Source of the DNA: Elioraea sp.
GTDB taxonomy: Bacteria; Pseudomonadota; Alphaproteobacteria; Acetobacterales; Acetobacteraceae
Assembly: GCF_022842375.1 (NCBI RefSeq)
Contig: NZ_JALHPR010000005.1
Coordinates: 62,001-126,000, forward strand
Length of the DNA stretch: 64,000 nt
Reading direction: 5' to 3'
Under the pieces are notes generated by a model. It was not told where the DNA came from. It ran no database searches and worked only from the letters and a program-made list of their open reading frames with translations. Below are positions 15,252-24,732 of the stretch, piece after piece (positions within the stretch are counted from its first letter, which is position 1; each line of letters opens with the position of its first letter). Both the position numbers and the translations under genes were made by a program.

Positions 15252-16777
15252 GACGCTCCCTTCTTCGATGTCGCCTCGCGGCGTGCAAGCTGCCTGTCGC
15301 GCCAGATCGGCAGGACGACCGAGATCACCAACATGGCCCACAGCACGTTGCCCACGGTGCTCGAGAACAGGATCATCGGATCGCCCTGTCCGATGCGGAG
15401 CGAGCGCAGCAGGTAGCGTTCGAACACCGGGCCGAGCAGCACGCCGATCAGGATCGACGTCACGTGGAACTTCGTGCGCGTCGCGATGTAGCCGATGATG
15501 CCGAAGACAATCGCGATGCCCATGTCGAATGCATACTCGCGATCGGCAAAGGCACCGACGGTGGTGAGCCCGATGATGATCGGCACCAGGTACTTCGTCG
15601 GCACCAGCACCACCTTCGATGCGTAGCGCGCGAGCGGCAGCACGAGCGGGATCATCATGATGTAGGCGACCGTCATCATCACGAACACGCCGTAGGCGAC
15701 CTGCGGCGTCTCGGTGAACAGGCGTGGCCCGACCACGATGCCCTGGTATTGCAGCACGATCATCATCACCGCGGCCGTCGAACCACCCGGCACGCCGATC
15801 GTCATCATCGGCACGAGGGTGCCGGAGGTCACGCCGTTGTTGGCACTCTCGGGCGCGATCACGCCCTGCGGATGACCGGTGCCGTAGAGCTCCGGCGTCT
15901 TGGACCAGAGGCGCGACTGCTGGTATGCGACGAAGGCGGCGATGTAGGCGCCGGCACCCGGCAGGATGCCGATGACGAGGCCGATGAAGCCCGTCCAGAC
16001 GATGTGCCACCAGTTGCGCAGACTCATCCAGAGGCCGTCGATCGTATCGGCCCAGCGCGCACCTTGGGCACCGGCGCGCGCCGCGCCCTCGCCGATGATC
16101 GTCTCCTCCTCGACCATGGCCAGCGCCTCGCCGATGGCGAAGAGACCGATCAGCACGGGAACGAGCGGCAGGCCGTCGTACAGCTCGAGGAAACCGAAGG
16201 TCGCGCGCGGGGTGGAGTAGACGGCATCGGTGCCGATCGCGCCCAGCATCAGGCCGAAGCACCCGCCGATCAGCCCCTTCAACATGTCGCGCGCGGCGAT
16301 CACGGCGATCAGCGTCAGCCCGAACAGGATGATCACCACCATCTCGACCGAGCGGAGCTTCAGGCCGAGATCGGCGAGCAGAGGGAGGAAGGCGAGCACG
16401 GCGACGGAGGTGATAAGCCCGCCGGCGACGGAGGCGACGAAGGAAAGGACGAGCGCCTGCTGGCCCTGGCCCTTCCGCGTCATCTGGTAGCCGTCGATCG
16501 TCGTGGCCGCCGCACCGCCCGAGCCTGGGATGTTGATCAGGATCGCAGGGATGCCGCCCGAGAGATGGTTCGCGCAATAGAGCGACACCATGAAGGCGAG
16601 CGCCGCGTCGACCTGCATCGCGAGCGTGACGGGCAGCAGGATGATCAGCGTGTTCTGCGGGCTGAAGCCCGGCAGCACCCCGACGATGAGGCCGAGCAGG
16701 ATGCCGGGCCAGATGGCCCACCAGAGTTCCCAAGAGCGGACGAACAGCTCGAGGAACAGCGCTGGGTCCCACCCCAT
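15248..16777 (-). CDS. tctA: Tripartite tricarboxylate transporter large permease TctA
   Basis: A 509-residue polytopic permease with the duplicated TctA architecture. GVLPGFSPQNTLIILLP and GGIPAILINIPGSGGAAATTIDG occur in the first half, and GILPGAGAYIAAFVAYQQS with ESANNGVTSGTLVPMM in the second. It forms the channel for a proton or sodium driven solute importer with the TctB and TctC encoded just upstream on the same strand. The next gene (LVIVD) overlaps its stop by ATGA, so transporter and cytosolic proteins are translationally coupled. It is a clear paralogue of the TctA at 5020-6504, but the two operons have different enzyme partners. Confidence 0.92.
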   Translation of the reverse strand: MGWDPALFLELFVRSWELWWAIWPGILLGLIVGVLPGFSPQNTLIILLPVTLAMQVDAALAFMVSLYCANHLSGGIPAILINIPGSGGAAATTIDGYQMTRKGQGQQALVLSFVASVAGGLITSVAVLAFLPLLADLGLKLRSVEMVVIILFGLTLIAVIAARDMLKGLIGGCFGLMLGAIGTDAVYSTPRATFGFLELYDGLPLVPVLIGLFAIGEALAMVEEETIIGEGAARAGAQGARWADTIDGLWMSLRNWWHIVWTGFIGLVIGILPGAGAYIAAFVAYQQSRLWSKTPELYGTGHPQGVIAPESANNGVTSGTLVPMMTIGVPGGSTAAVMMIVLQYQGIVVGPRLFTETPQVAYGVFVMMTVAYIMMIPLVLPLARYASKVVLVPTKYLVPIIIGLTTVGAFADREYAFDMGIAIVFGIIGYIATRTKFHVTSILIGVLLGPVFERYLLRSLRIGQGDPMILFSSTVGNVLWAMLVISVVLPIWRDRQLARREATSKKGAS

Positions 16778-16803
16778 CTATCGGGCTACCGCACAACGCA
16801 GCG

Positions 16804-17304
16804 TCATTCGCCGATCCCAAGACCTGTCAGGGAGAACATCAGCGCCTCGAACGGGCCCTGCGGCAGGCGCGTGCCGATGAACACCATCAGCGATGCCCAG
16901 GTCAGCAGAGGCAGCGCGAGCGCGACGCCGAGCAGGCTCGGCCAGTGCCGCGCGCCCATCACCCACATCGCCGCGAGCAGCATGAGGGCGAGCGAGATCG
17001 AGGTGCCGAGCGTCGGCAGGACGAGGAGGAACGCGACGGTGATGGCCAGCAGCCAGACGCGCCTGCGGTTCGCTTCCGTCCATCCACCGAAGTCAATCGC
17101 CAGCGATACTTCGCCGCGCACGACCTGCACCGCCGTGCGCAGCAGCAGCAGCCCGACGAGCAGCACGAGGATGCTGCCGATGACGATGCCGTTCGCCTTG
17201 GCTTCCCAGTTCAGCTCCGCCACTGTCCAGAAGAAATAGGCTGTGAAGGCGACCGCAAGCGCGGGAATGATGAGCTCCGTGCCGGCTGCGCGCTTCTCCG
17301 CCAT
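16804..17304 (-). CDS. tctB: Tripartite tricarboxylate transporter small permease TctB
   Basis: A 166-residue membrane protein with about four hydrophobic segments (near residues 10-28, 38-58, 84-118 and 122-145). It lies between tctC (6 bp upstream) and tctA (26 bp downstream), the usual place of TctB. An acidic/basic cytosolic loop sits around 65-83. The family is defined by hydropathy and context more than by sequence, and both fit. No sign of truncation. Confidence 0.83.
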   Translation of the reverse strand: MAEKRAAGTELIIPALAVAFTAYFFWTVAELNWEAKANGIVIGSILVLLVGLLLLRTAVQVVRGEVSLAIDFGGWTEANRRRVWLLAITVAFLLVLPTLGTSISLALMLLAAMWVMGARHWPSLLGVALALPLLTWASLMVFIGTRLPQGPFEALMFSLTGLGIGE

Positions 17305-17310
17305 CAGGTG

Positions 17311-18312
17311 CTACCCGCGCCGCGCGGTGAGTTGCTGCGCGTACCGGTTGGCGAGCTCGATCATCGCGAGTGCATACTCGGTGCAGGTAGCGCGATCGCC
17401 GTGCCTGAGGCTTTCGATCGGCGCGCCGGTCTTGAGGTAGGCATCGCGGAAGGCCACGTCGGCGTGCGCCTTCACCGACGTTTCCTCGAGCAGCTTGTAG
17501 CGATCCGGATAGCGTTCGATCGCGCGCGCGTGGATGGCCCAGGAGCGCGAGGAGGAGAGATCGGGGATGGAGGTGCCGAACACCGCGTTGATCGGCGGTG
17601 CGTTCTCGGTCTTGGCGGCGAGGATGTTCTCGCGGTTGAACACGCCGAGCACGCGGAGCCGGTCCTGCTGCGCGACGACGCCCGCGATCGGCAGCACGCC
17701 GATATCCGCCTCGCCGCTCATCACCGCGACCAGCGTCGGGCTGCCACCGGCGTAGGGGATGAGGTTGAACCGGCTGCCCGTCGCCTCGCCCAGCGCAAGC
17801 ACGCCGATGGAGGCGGGGTGGGGGATGCGGCTCGTCGCGGTGTTCAGCGGCCGGCGCTTGGCCTCCGCCACGACGTCCTCGATCCTGCGGAATGGGCTGT
17901 CCTTGCGGACGAAGACGCAGCTGTCGTCGACGTCGATGCGGCAGAAATAGACAAGGTCTTCCGGGAACTTGAAGCGCGGCTTCTGCAGCGCATACATGAT
18001 CATCTCCGGCCCCATGTTGCCGAAGAGGAGGTTGTAGCCGTCCGCCTCACGCCGGCCGGTGTAGAGCTCGTAGCCGACCTGGCCGGAGGCGCCGGGGAAG
18101 AACTCGTACTCGAACGGCTTGCCGAGGAACTTCGTCCACGCATCGTCGAAGCTGCGCGCGAGCCTGTCGGCACCGCCGCCCTGGCCGGTCGGGACGACGA
18201 CGCGGAAGTTCCGGGCGGGAAACGCTGCCTGTGCGTGCGCCGCTGCGGGTGCGACGGCGGCGCCGATCGAGGCGGCGAGAACACCGCGGCGCGAGATGCC
18301 CTGTTGCGTCAT
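17311..18312 (-). CDS. tctC: Tripartite tricarboxylate transporter substrate-binding protein (TctC/Bug family)
   Basis: A 333-residue periplasmic binding protein. The N-terminus MTQQGISRRGVLAASIG with cleavage near AHAQA is a twin-arginine-like signal, suggesting export in folded form; the second binding-protein half follows normally. I start at the ATG at 18312, preceded by AGGAAGG; an earlier in-frame ATG lacks a ribosome site. The ligand loop (PTGQGGGADRLARSFDD) differs from the usual PFPPGG of Bug proteins, so the ligand may be atypical. It is first of tctC-B-A and follows the alpha/beta hydrolase by 53 bp, so hydrolase product or substrate may be what is imported. Confidence 0.88.
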   Translation of the reverse strand: MTQQGISRRGVLAASIGAAVAPAAAHAQAAFPARNFRVVVPTGQGGGADRLARSFDDAWTKFLGKPFEYEFFPGASGQVGYELYTGRREADGYNLLFGNMGPEMIMYALQKPRFKFPEDLVYFCRIDVDDSCVFVRKDSPFRRIEDVVAEAKRRPLNTATSRIPHPASIGVLALGEATGSRFNLIPYAGGSPTLVAVMSGEADIGVLPIAGVVAQQDRLRVLGVFNRENILAAKTENAPPINAVFGTSIPDLSSSRSWAIHARAIERYPDRYKLLEETSVKAHADVAFRDAYLKTGAPIESLRHGDRATCTEYALAMIELANRYAQQLTARRG

Positions 18313-18365
18313 CGTCACTTTCCTTCCTGTCGTCTCGTCGTGTCGAGCCCTGTCGCGCCGAGGCT

Positions 18366-19337
18366 TCACTGCCCGCTGGCGCCGCCGGCGGCGGTGTAGA
18401 CCGGGGCGGGTTGCGCGAAGAAGGCTGCAAGGATGTGCTGCACCAGTCGGTAGTTCTTCTGCTGGAAGCTCGCATGCGCGATGCCCGGCATCACGGCGAA
18501 CTGCTTGTCGGGGTTGGGCAGGCGGCGGAAGAACGACAGCAGGTCATCCATGCCGGCGATGCCGTCGAACTCGCCGCGCATCAGGAGGGTGGGGCAGGTG
18601 ATCCTCGCCGGATCGACCACCGGAAGGTTCAGGCACATGTCCACGTAGGTGCCGATCGGTACGCTGTCGTCGAGGGCGAGGATGGCATCGGCGAAGGCGT
18701 TCACCACCACGTCGTCCGCCGTGCCGGGATGGTCGCGCGTGAAGATGGAGTGCACGAAGGCGCGATCGATCGGCCGCCGCTTCCCGGCCGCCATGTACTC
18801 GGGGAGCTTCCTCTTGCGCTGTTCGAGCGTGGGGCTTCCCTCGCCCGTCCACACGAACGCGTCGAGTGCGAGCCGCGCGACGCGGCCCGGGTTGCGCTCG
18901 GCGAAGAGGGCCGCCTTCAGGGCGCCCGAGGAGATGCCGTAGACGAGCAGCGGCGCGGCATTGCGCGTGGCCGCGATGTACTCGGCGGCGACCGCGAGGT
19001 CATCAGCCCCGGTGGCGATGTCGCAGATGATGTCGCGGTGCTTCGATGACCGGCCGTAGCCTTCGTTGTCGACGCACCAGCAGTCGTAGCCGGCGCGGGC
19101 GAACACATCCATCACCGACACGTCCGGCCGGCCGGGAACCTGGAGGTCGAAGGTCGGCGTCGAGGCCATGGAGGAGCCGTGCACGAAGAGGACCGTGCCG
19201 CGCTTGCTACCCGGCCCGCCGGTGAACTTTTCCCAGAGGAAGAGGCGAACGTCGCCCTTGTCCACCCAGTGCGCGACGCCCGTCACTGGAACCGACGATG
19301 TAACTGCGCTTCCCGCATGCGGCACGGAGTCGCTCAT
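18366..19337 (-). CDS. Alpha/beta hydrolase
   Basis: A 323-residue alpha/beta-hydrolase-fold enzyme. The oxyanion loop VLFVHGSSMAS, nucleophile elbow YGISSGA (Ser in G-x-S-x-G) and late His in PGIAHASF are all present, with an Asp candidate in RGEFDGIAG. Such enzymes cleave esters, amides or C-C bonds. There is no signal peptide. A GGGAGGG element precedes a cluster of ATGs; I use the one at 19337, but 19340 or 19349 are possible. It heads the minus-strand operon leading into tctCBA. It is divergent from the ThDP enzyme at 19585 across a 247 bp region holding the AT-rich stretch TTGTTAACTGTTGGCAA and no other clear signal. Confidence 0.82.
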   Translation of the reverse strand: MSDSVPHAGSAVTSSVPVTGVAHWVDKGDVRLFLWEKFTGGPGSKRGTVLFVHGSSMASTPTFDLQVPGRPDVSVMDVFARAGYDCWCVDNEGYGRSSKHRDIICDIATGADDLAVAAEYIAATRNAAPLLVYGISSGALKAALFAERNPGRVARLALDAFVWTGEGSPTLEQRKRKLPEYMAAGKRRPIDRAFVHSIFTRDHPGTADDVVVNAFADAILALDDSVPIGTYVDMCLNLPVVDPARITCPTLLMRGEFDGIAGMDDLLSFFRRLPNPDKQFAVMPGIAHASFQQKNYRLVQHILAAFFAQPAPVYTAAGGASGQ

Positions 19338-19584
19338 CATCCCTCCCATTGTTGCGGTGCATCATGTTTCGATGCGCCGGGCATTTGTTAACTGTTGGCA
19401 ATAGTGGTGGTCAGCGCCGCCGTCCTTGTCAATCCCCGTGGGATCGCGCAGCGCGTTGCCTGGGGGTTGCGGCGGCGGCGTAACGAGGTCTAGCCTTCGT
19501 TGCAAGCGCGGACCTGTCGTCGTCTCACCGATGGCGGGGCGGGCACGGCGCTGCGACGCTGCCGGCCGAAAGGGAGGGACGCAG

Positions 19585-21216
19585 ATGAAGCTTGGCGAAG
19601 CCATCGCCGAGATCATGCGGCGTGAAGGCATTTCGATCCTCACCGGCTATCCGGTGAACCACCTGATCGAGTACGCCGCTGCGATCGACATCCGCCCCAT
19701 CATGGTGCGCCAGGAGAGGATCGGCCTGCACATGGCCGATGCGATCTCGCGTGTCACGTCCGGCCGCACGCTTGGCGCGTTCTGCATGCAGCACGGGCCT
19801 GGCGCCGAGAACGCCTATGGCGGCATCGCGCAGTGCTACGGCGAGAGCGTGCCCGTGCTCGTGCTGCCGATGGGCTATCCGCGGCGGCTCGCCCACATCG
19901 ACCCGAACTTCAATTCCTCGGTGCAGATGCGCGGCATCACCAAGTCGGCCGAGCCGATCGTCTCGGCCGCCGATGTCGCCGCGGTGATGCGCCGGGCCTT
20001 CTCGCGCCTGCGCAACGGCCGCGGCGGGCCGTGCCTGGTCGAGATCCCCACCGACATGTGGAACGAGGAGCTTCCCGGCGCGCTCGATTACACGCCCGTG
20101 GTCGCAACCCGCTACGGCCCCGATCCTGCCGATGTCGATCGCGCGGCAGCGCTTCTCGCAGGCGCGAAGCGGCCAGTGATCTATGCCGGGCAGGGTGTCC
20201 ACTGGGCACGCGCCTGGCCGCAGCTTCGCGCGCTCGCCGAACTGCTCGCTGCACCCGTGACGACGAGCCTCGGCGGCAAGAGCGCGTTCCCCGAAAACCA
20301 TCCCCTTGCGCTCGGCTCCGGCGGGCTCGCCGTTCCAGCGCCCGTGCCGCATTTCCTGAAGGCGGCCGACGTGATCCTCGGCATCGGCTGCTCGTTCACC
20401 GAGAGCAGCTTCGCGGTGGCGATGCCCAAGGGAAAGCGCATCATCCACGCAACGCTCGACCCCGATCATCTGAACAAGGATGTGCCGATCGAGATCGGCC
20501 TGGTCGGCGACGCGGGGCTCACGCTCGACGCGCTGCTCGCCGCTCTGGCCGATCGTGTCCGCGGGCAGCGTGACGCGGCACCCGTGGTGGCGGAGATCGA
20601 ATCAATCCGCACGCCCTGGCTCGCGCATTGGGCGGAGAAGCGTGACAGCGATGCGAGCCCTCTCTCGCCCTATCGCGTGCTGCGCGACCTCGCCGCGACC
20701 GTCGATCCGGCAAACACCATCATCACGCATGATGCCGGCAGCCCGCGTGACCAGCTCTCGCCCTTCTGGGTAGCGACGGAGCCACTTTCCTATCTCGGCT
20801 GGGGCAAGACGACGCAGCTTGGCTACGGCCTCGGGCTCGCAATGGGGGCGAAGCTTGCGGAACCGGACAAGCTCTGTATCAACGTGTGGGGCGATGCGGC
20901 GATCGGCTTCACCGGCATGGATTTCGAGACGGCGGTGCGCGAGCGCATCCCGATCCTCTCGATCCTGCTGAACAATTTCTCGATGGCGATCGAGCTGAAG
21001 GTGATGCCGATCTCGACGGAAAAGTATCGCAGCACCGACATCAGCGGCGACTATGCGGCGATGGCGCGCGCCTTCGGCGGGCACGGCGAGCGTGTCGAGC
21101 GCGCGGCCGACATCGTCCCCGCGCTGCAGCGCGGCATCGCCGCGACGCGCGAGGGCAAGCCGGCGCTTGTGGAATTCATCACGGCGAAGGAGACTGCCGT
21201 CTCGCGCATCGCCTGA
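19585..21216 (+). CDS. Thiamine diphosphate-dependent enzyme (acetolactate synthase-like family)
   Basis: A 543-residue ThDP enzyme with the three-domain layout of the acetolactate synthase/benzoylformate decarboxylase family. E44 in MVRQERIGLH is the glutamate that activates ThDP. The cofactor-diphosphate motif is G436-D437-A438 (WGDAAIGF) with N463-N464, so GDG is replaced by GDA. The ATG at 19585 has AGGGAGG 7 bp upstream; the longer frame upstream is not coding. It is followed after 42 bp by a full ABC importer, suggesting it acts on the imported compound (decarboxylation or carboligation of a 2-oxo acid). It is distinct from the gcl at 27741, which has V in place of the glutamate. Substrate is unknown. 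Confidence 0.83.
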   Translation: MKLGEAIAEIMRREGISILTGYPVNHLIEYAAAIDIRPIMVRQERIGLHMADAISRVTSGRTLGAFCMQHGPGAENAYGGIAQCYGESVPVLVLPMGYPRRLAHIDPNFNSSVQMRGITKSAEPIVSAADVAAVMRRAFSRLRNGRGGPCLVEIPTDMWNEELPGALDYTPVVATRYGPDPADVDRAAALLAGAKRPVIYAGQGVHWARAWPQLRALAELLAAPVTTSLGGKSAFPENHPLALGSGGLAVPAPVPHFLKAADVILGIGCSFTESSFAVAMPKGKRIIHATLDPDHLNKDVPIEIGLVGDAGLTLDALLAALADRVRGQRDAAPVVAEIESIRTPWLAHWAEKRDSDASPLSPYRVLRDLAATVDPANTIITHDAGSPRDQLSPFWVATEPLSYLGWGKTTQLGYGLGLAMGAKLAEPDKLCINVWGDAAIGFTGMDFETAVRERIPILSILLNNFSMAIELKVMPISTEKYRSTDISGDYAAMARAFGGHGERVERAADIVPALQRGIAATREGKPALVEFITAKETAVSRIA

Positions 21217-21258
21217 GTTGGAAGCCTTGCGTGCAATAAGACATCCGAGGGAGATGGA

Positions 21259-22317
21259 ATGGCCACCGTCGAGGTCACCGGTGTCACGAAGTTCTTCGGC
21301 AGCACGCAGGTGCTGAAGGACGTTTACGTCTCGATTGCCGATGGCGAGTTCGTCGTGCTCGTCGGGCCTTCAGGCTGCGGGAAGTCGACCCTGCTGCGCA
21401 TGATCGCAGGGCTCGAGAACATCACCGGCGGAACGATCTCGATCGGCGGGCGTGTCGTGAACACCGTGCCGCCCAAGGATCGCGACATCGCGATGGTGTT
21501 CCAGAACTATGCGCTCTACCCGCACATGACCGTCTTCGACAACATGGCGTTCTCGCTGAAGCTCGCCAATGCACCGCAGTCGGTGATGGAGGACGAGGTC
21601 GGGCGCGCGGCGAAAATCCTCGGCCTCGGCCAATTGCTGCACCGCTATCCGCGCCAGCTTTCCGGCGGCCAGCGCCAGCGCGTGGCGATGGGCCGTGCGA
21701 TCGTGCGCAACCCCCAGGTGTTCCTGTTTGACGAGCCTCTCTCGAACCTCGACGCCAAGCTGCGCGTGCAGATGCGCGCGGAGATCAAGGAGTTGCACGA
21801 GCGGCTGAAGGTCACGACCGTCTACGTCACGCATGACCAGATCGAGGCGATGACGATGGCCGACAAGATCGTGGTGATGAACCACGGTGTGGTCGAGCAG
21901 TTCGGCGCACCGCTCGATCTCTACGATCGCCCGAACAATCTGTTCGTTGCCGGGTTCATCGGCAGCCCGGCGATGAACATGCTCGAGGGGCGCATCGAGG
22001 ACGGCGCGTTCCGCACGCCCGATGGTGCCGCCTGGCCGTTGCCGCCGAACGGCACCGGCGAGCGTCCGGCCGAGGTGATCTATGGCATCCGGCCGGAACA
22101 TCTCCGCCTCGATCCTGACGGCATCCGCACGACCGTCCAGGTCGTAGAGCCGACGGGATCGGAGACGCAGGTGGTGCTTCGCTGCGGCGAGACCGCGATG
22201 CTCGGCGCCTTCCGCGAGCGGGTGAGCGCGCGACACGGCGACGTGCTGCCGGTGATGCCGGACCCGGCACTCGTGCACTTGTTTGATCGGCAGACGGGCC
22301 GTCGCATTTCGGCCTGA
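21259..22317 (+). CDS. ABC transporter ATP-binding protein, UgpC/MalK type
   Basis: A 352-residue ATPase of the CUT1 carbohydrate-importer class. Walker A GPSGCGKST (about residues 38-46), signature LSGGQRQRV, Walker B VFLFDEPLSNLD and the switch His in VTHDQ are intact. A C-terminal MalK-like regulatory (TOBE/OB) domain runs from about residue 235. GAGGGA precedes the ATG. It energises the permease pair encoded at 23773 and 24725, using the binding protein at 22376. The order ATPase-SBP-permease-permease is common for glycerol-3-phosphate and polyol-type systems. Ligand class is inferred from the family. Confidence 0.92.
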   Translation: MATVEVTGVTKFFGSTQVLKDVYVSIADGEFVVLVGPSGCGKSTLLRMIAGLENITGGTISIGGRVVNTVPPKDRDIAMVFQNYALYPHMTVFDNMAFSLKLANAPQSVMEDEVGRAAKILGLGQLLHRYPRQLSGGQRQRVAMGRAIVRNPQVFLFDEPLSNLDAKLRVQMRAEIKELHERLKVTTVYVTHDQIEAMTMADKIVVMNHGVVEQFGAPLDLYDRPNNLFVAGFIGSPAMNMLEGRIEDGAFRTPDGAAWPLPPNGTGERPAEVIYGIRPEHLRLDPDGIRTTVQVVEPTGSETQVVLRCGETAMLGAFRERVSARHGDVLPVMPDPALVHLFDRQTGRRISA

Positions 22318-22375
22318 AGTGGTAGATGGCCTGATACGGAACGCTGACAAAACAACAACACGGAGGGAACTCACC

Positions 22376-23713
22376 ATGGCAAACATCATCACACGTCGTT
22401 CCACCCTGATGCTTGGCGCATCGGCTGCGGCGGCAACCGCGCTCGGCGCGAGCCCGGGTGCCGCACAGATTCAGCGCGCTGCCGTTACCCCGCCATCCTG
22501 GCCGATCGAGAGTGGTGCCACACTGCGAATGCTGCGCCCTGTGCGCTTCGTGCAGCCCGACGAGGAGGTGTTCCGCGCGAACTGTGCCCGCTTCACCGCA
22601 CAGACAGGCGTGCAGGTGCGCGTCGACTTCGTCGGCTGGGAGGACATCAGCCAGCAGACGGCGGTGACGGCGAACACCGGTGCCGGCCCGGACGTCATCA
22701 TCGGCTTCAACGAGAGCCCGCACATCTATGTCGACAAGCTCGTCGACCAGAGCGATGTCGCGGAATATCTCGGCGCACGCTATGGCGGCTGGCTGCCGAT
22801 GGCGCAGCGCTACGGCAAGCGGCACAACTCGAACACCTGGATCGGCATTCCCTTCGGCGCTTCCGGCGGCCCGCTCGTATGGCGGAAATCGGCGGTCAAT
22901 GCAGCTGGATTCCAGGCACCGCCCGAGGATCACGCCGGACTCCTCGACCTCTGCAGGAAGCTGAAGGCAGCCAACAAGCCGTCTGGCTTCGCGCTCGGAA
23001 ACGCGGTGGGCGACGGCAACGGCTTCGCCAACTGGCTCATCTGGTCGTTCAACGGCTTCCTCGTCGATCCGGATGGTCGCGTGGCGATCAACAGCCCGGA
23101 GACGATCGCCGCCCTCGAGTATCTGAAGCAGCTCTACGAAACCTTCATTCCGGGCACGGTCGCCTGGGGCGATATCTCCAACAACCGCGCCTATGCGGGG
23201 CAGGAGCTGTGGCTCACCTCCAACGGCGTGTCGCTCTACTTCTCGCTCAAGAACGACCCGGCGACGGCCGCGATCGCGGCGGATACCGAGCATACGCTGA
23301 TGCCGAAGGGCCTTGCATCAGCCTCGCCGATGGCCGGGCTGACGCTGAACGCGATGACCTTCCGCCACAGCAGGTTTCCCAACGCGGCGAAGTCGCTGAT
23401 CGCCTTCCTGATGGAGGCGGAGCAGTACGATCCCTGGCTGCAGGCCAACCTCGGCTACTGGTCGCAGCCACTCGCGAACTACGGCGCGAGTGCCGTGTGG
23501 ACCAGCGACCCCAAGGTCTCGGTGTTCCGCGACACGATGAAGTCCGACTACTGGCTCGGCTACAAGGGGCCGATCAGCCAGGCCTCTGCCGCCGCGAACA
23601 ACGAGTACATCATGGTGCAGATGTGCGCCGCAGTTGCCGCCGGGCAGTCGACGCCGCAGCAGGCCGTCCGCGAAGCCGAGCGCCGCGCCCAGCGTCACTT
23701 CCGCGCCCGCTGA
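22376..23713 (+). CDS. ABC transporter extracellular solute-binding protein (family 1, sugar/polyol type)
   Basis: A 445-residue periplasmic binding protein. The N-terminus NIITRRSTLMLGASAAAATA is Tat-like, cleaved near GAAQI. The mature chain has the family-1 pattern: FTAQTGVQVRVDFVGWEDI, then GPDVIIGFN. The start ATG at 22376 lies 7 bp after a CGGAGGGA site. Length agrees with sugar- or glycerol-phosphate-binding proteins. It sits between the ATPase and the two permeases of the same importer. Aromatic residues (W and Y around 125-150 and in YWSQPL) could stack on a sugar ring. The ligand is not identifiable. Confidence 0.9.
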   Translation: MANIITRRSTLMLGASAAAATALGASPGAAQIQRAAVTPPSWPIESGATLRMLRPVRFVQPDEEVFRANCARFTAQTGVQVRVDFVGWEDISQQTAVTANTGAGPDVIIGFNESPHIYVDKLVDQSDVAEYLGARYGGWLPMAQRYGKRHNSNTWIGIPFGASGGPLVWRKSAVNAAGFQAPPEDHAGLLDLCRKLKAANKPSGFALGNAVGDGNGFANWLIWSFNGFLVDPDGRVAINSPETIAALEYLKQLYETFIPGTVAWGDISNNRAYAGQELWLTSNGVSLYFSLKNDPATAAIAADTEHTLMPKGLASASPMAGLTLNAMTFRHSRFPNAAKSLIAFLMEAEQYDPWLQANLGYWSQPLANYGASAVWTSDPKVSVFRDTMKSDYWLGYKGPISQASAAANNEYIMVQMCAAVAAGQSTPQQAVREAERRAQRHFRAR

Positions 23714-23772
23714 CCGAGAGGGGGCGGCGCGCCCGGCGATGGGGCGCGCCGCCGCAACCGAGGATCGAAACG

Positions 23773-24732
23773 ATGCAACAGGCGGGTGCCCCGGCGCGCT
23801 GGGTCCCAGAGAAGCGCGAGCAGACATGGCTCGCGTGGCTGTTCGACTGGAAGCCCTTCCTGATCGTGATCTGCCTGATGCCGGCAGTTGGATTGCTGCT
23901 GGTCTTCCTCACCTACCCGCTCGGGCTCGGCATCTACCTTGCCTTCACGGACGCGACGATCGGGCGCAGCGGCGTTTGGGTCGGGCTCGAGAATTTCATC
24001 TGGCTCGCCGGGGATCCGATCTTCTGGGGGGCGGTCTTCTTCTCGGTGTTCTATACCGGGGTCGCAACGGTGCTGAAGTTCGCGCTGGGCCTCTGGCTTG
24101 CCCTGCTGCTCAACAACCACATCCCTTTCAAGAGCTTCATCCGCGCCATCATCCTCGTCCCGTGGATCGTGCCAACGGTGCTCTCAGCAATCGCGTTCTG
24201 GTGGATCTACGATCCGCAGTTCTCGATCATCTCCTATGTCTTCGTTGATGTGCTGGGGTGGCGTGACACCAACATCGACTTCGTCGCGACCGCCTGGCCG
24301 GCGCGATGGTCATTGATCGCGGCGAATGTCTGGCGTGGCATTCCCTTCGTCGCGATCTCGCTCCTCGCGGGGCTTCAGACCATTCCGCCCTCGCTCTACG
24401 AGGCGGCAATGCTTGATGGCGCGACGTCGTGGCAGCGGTTCCGCTACATCACCGTGCCGATGATCATGCCGATCCTGGCGATCGTGATGACGTTCTCGAT
24501 CATCTTCACCTTCACCGATTTCCAGCTCGTCTACGCAATCACGCGCGGCGGGCCGGTGAACTCGACGCACCTTCTCGCCACCCTCGCGTTCCAGCGCGGC
24601 ATTCCGGCGGGCCAGCTTGGCGAAGGGGCTGCGATCGCGGTGAGCATGATCCCCTTCCTCGTATTCGCGACGCTATTCAGCTACTTCGCTCTTGCGCGGC
24701 GGAAGTGGCAGCAGGGAGAGAGCAATGACTGA
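23773..24732 (+). CDS. ABC transporter permease, MalF/UgpA type
   Basis: A 319-residue inner-membrane permease with six predicted helices and an N-terminal cytosolic tail. The EAA coupling loop is EAAMLDGATSWQRFRYITVP, about 90 residues from the end, which docks on the ATPase encoded at 21259. The first-subunit pattern (LLVFLTYPLGLGIYLAFTDA, then WVGLENFIWL) is that of UgpA/MalF-like partners. The ATG at 23773 is preceded by AGGAT. The next gene starts inside this one (8 bp overlap), ensuring equal production of both permeases. Confidence 0.92.
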   Translation: MQQAGAPARWVPEKREQTWLAWLFDWKPFLIVICLMPAVGLLLVFLTYPLGLGIYLAFTDATIGRSGVWVGLENFIWLAGDPIFWGAVFFSVFYTGVATVLKFALGLWLALLLNNHIPFKSFIRAIILVPWIVPTVLSAIAFWWIYDPQFSIISYVFVDVLGWRDTNIDFVATAWPARWSLIAANVWRGIPFVAISLLAGLQTIPPSLYEAAMLDGATSWQRFRYITVPMIMPILAIVMTFSIIFTFTDFQLVYAITRGGPVNSTHLLATLAFQRGIPAGQLGEGAAIAVSMIPFLVFATLFSYFALARRKWQQGESND

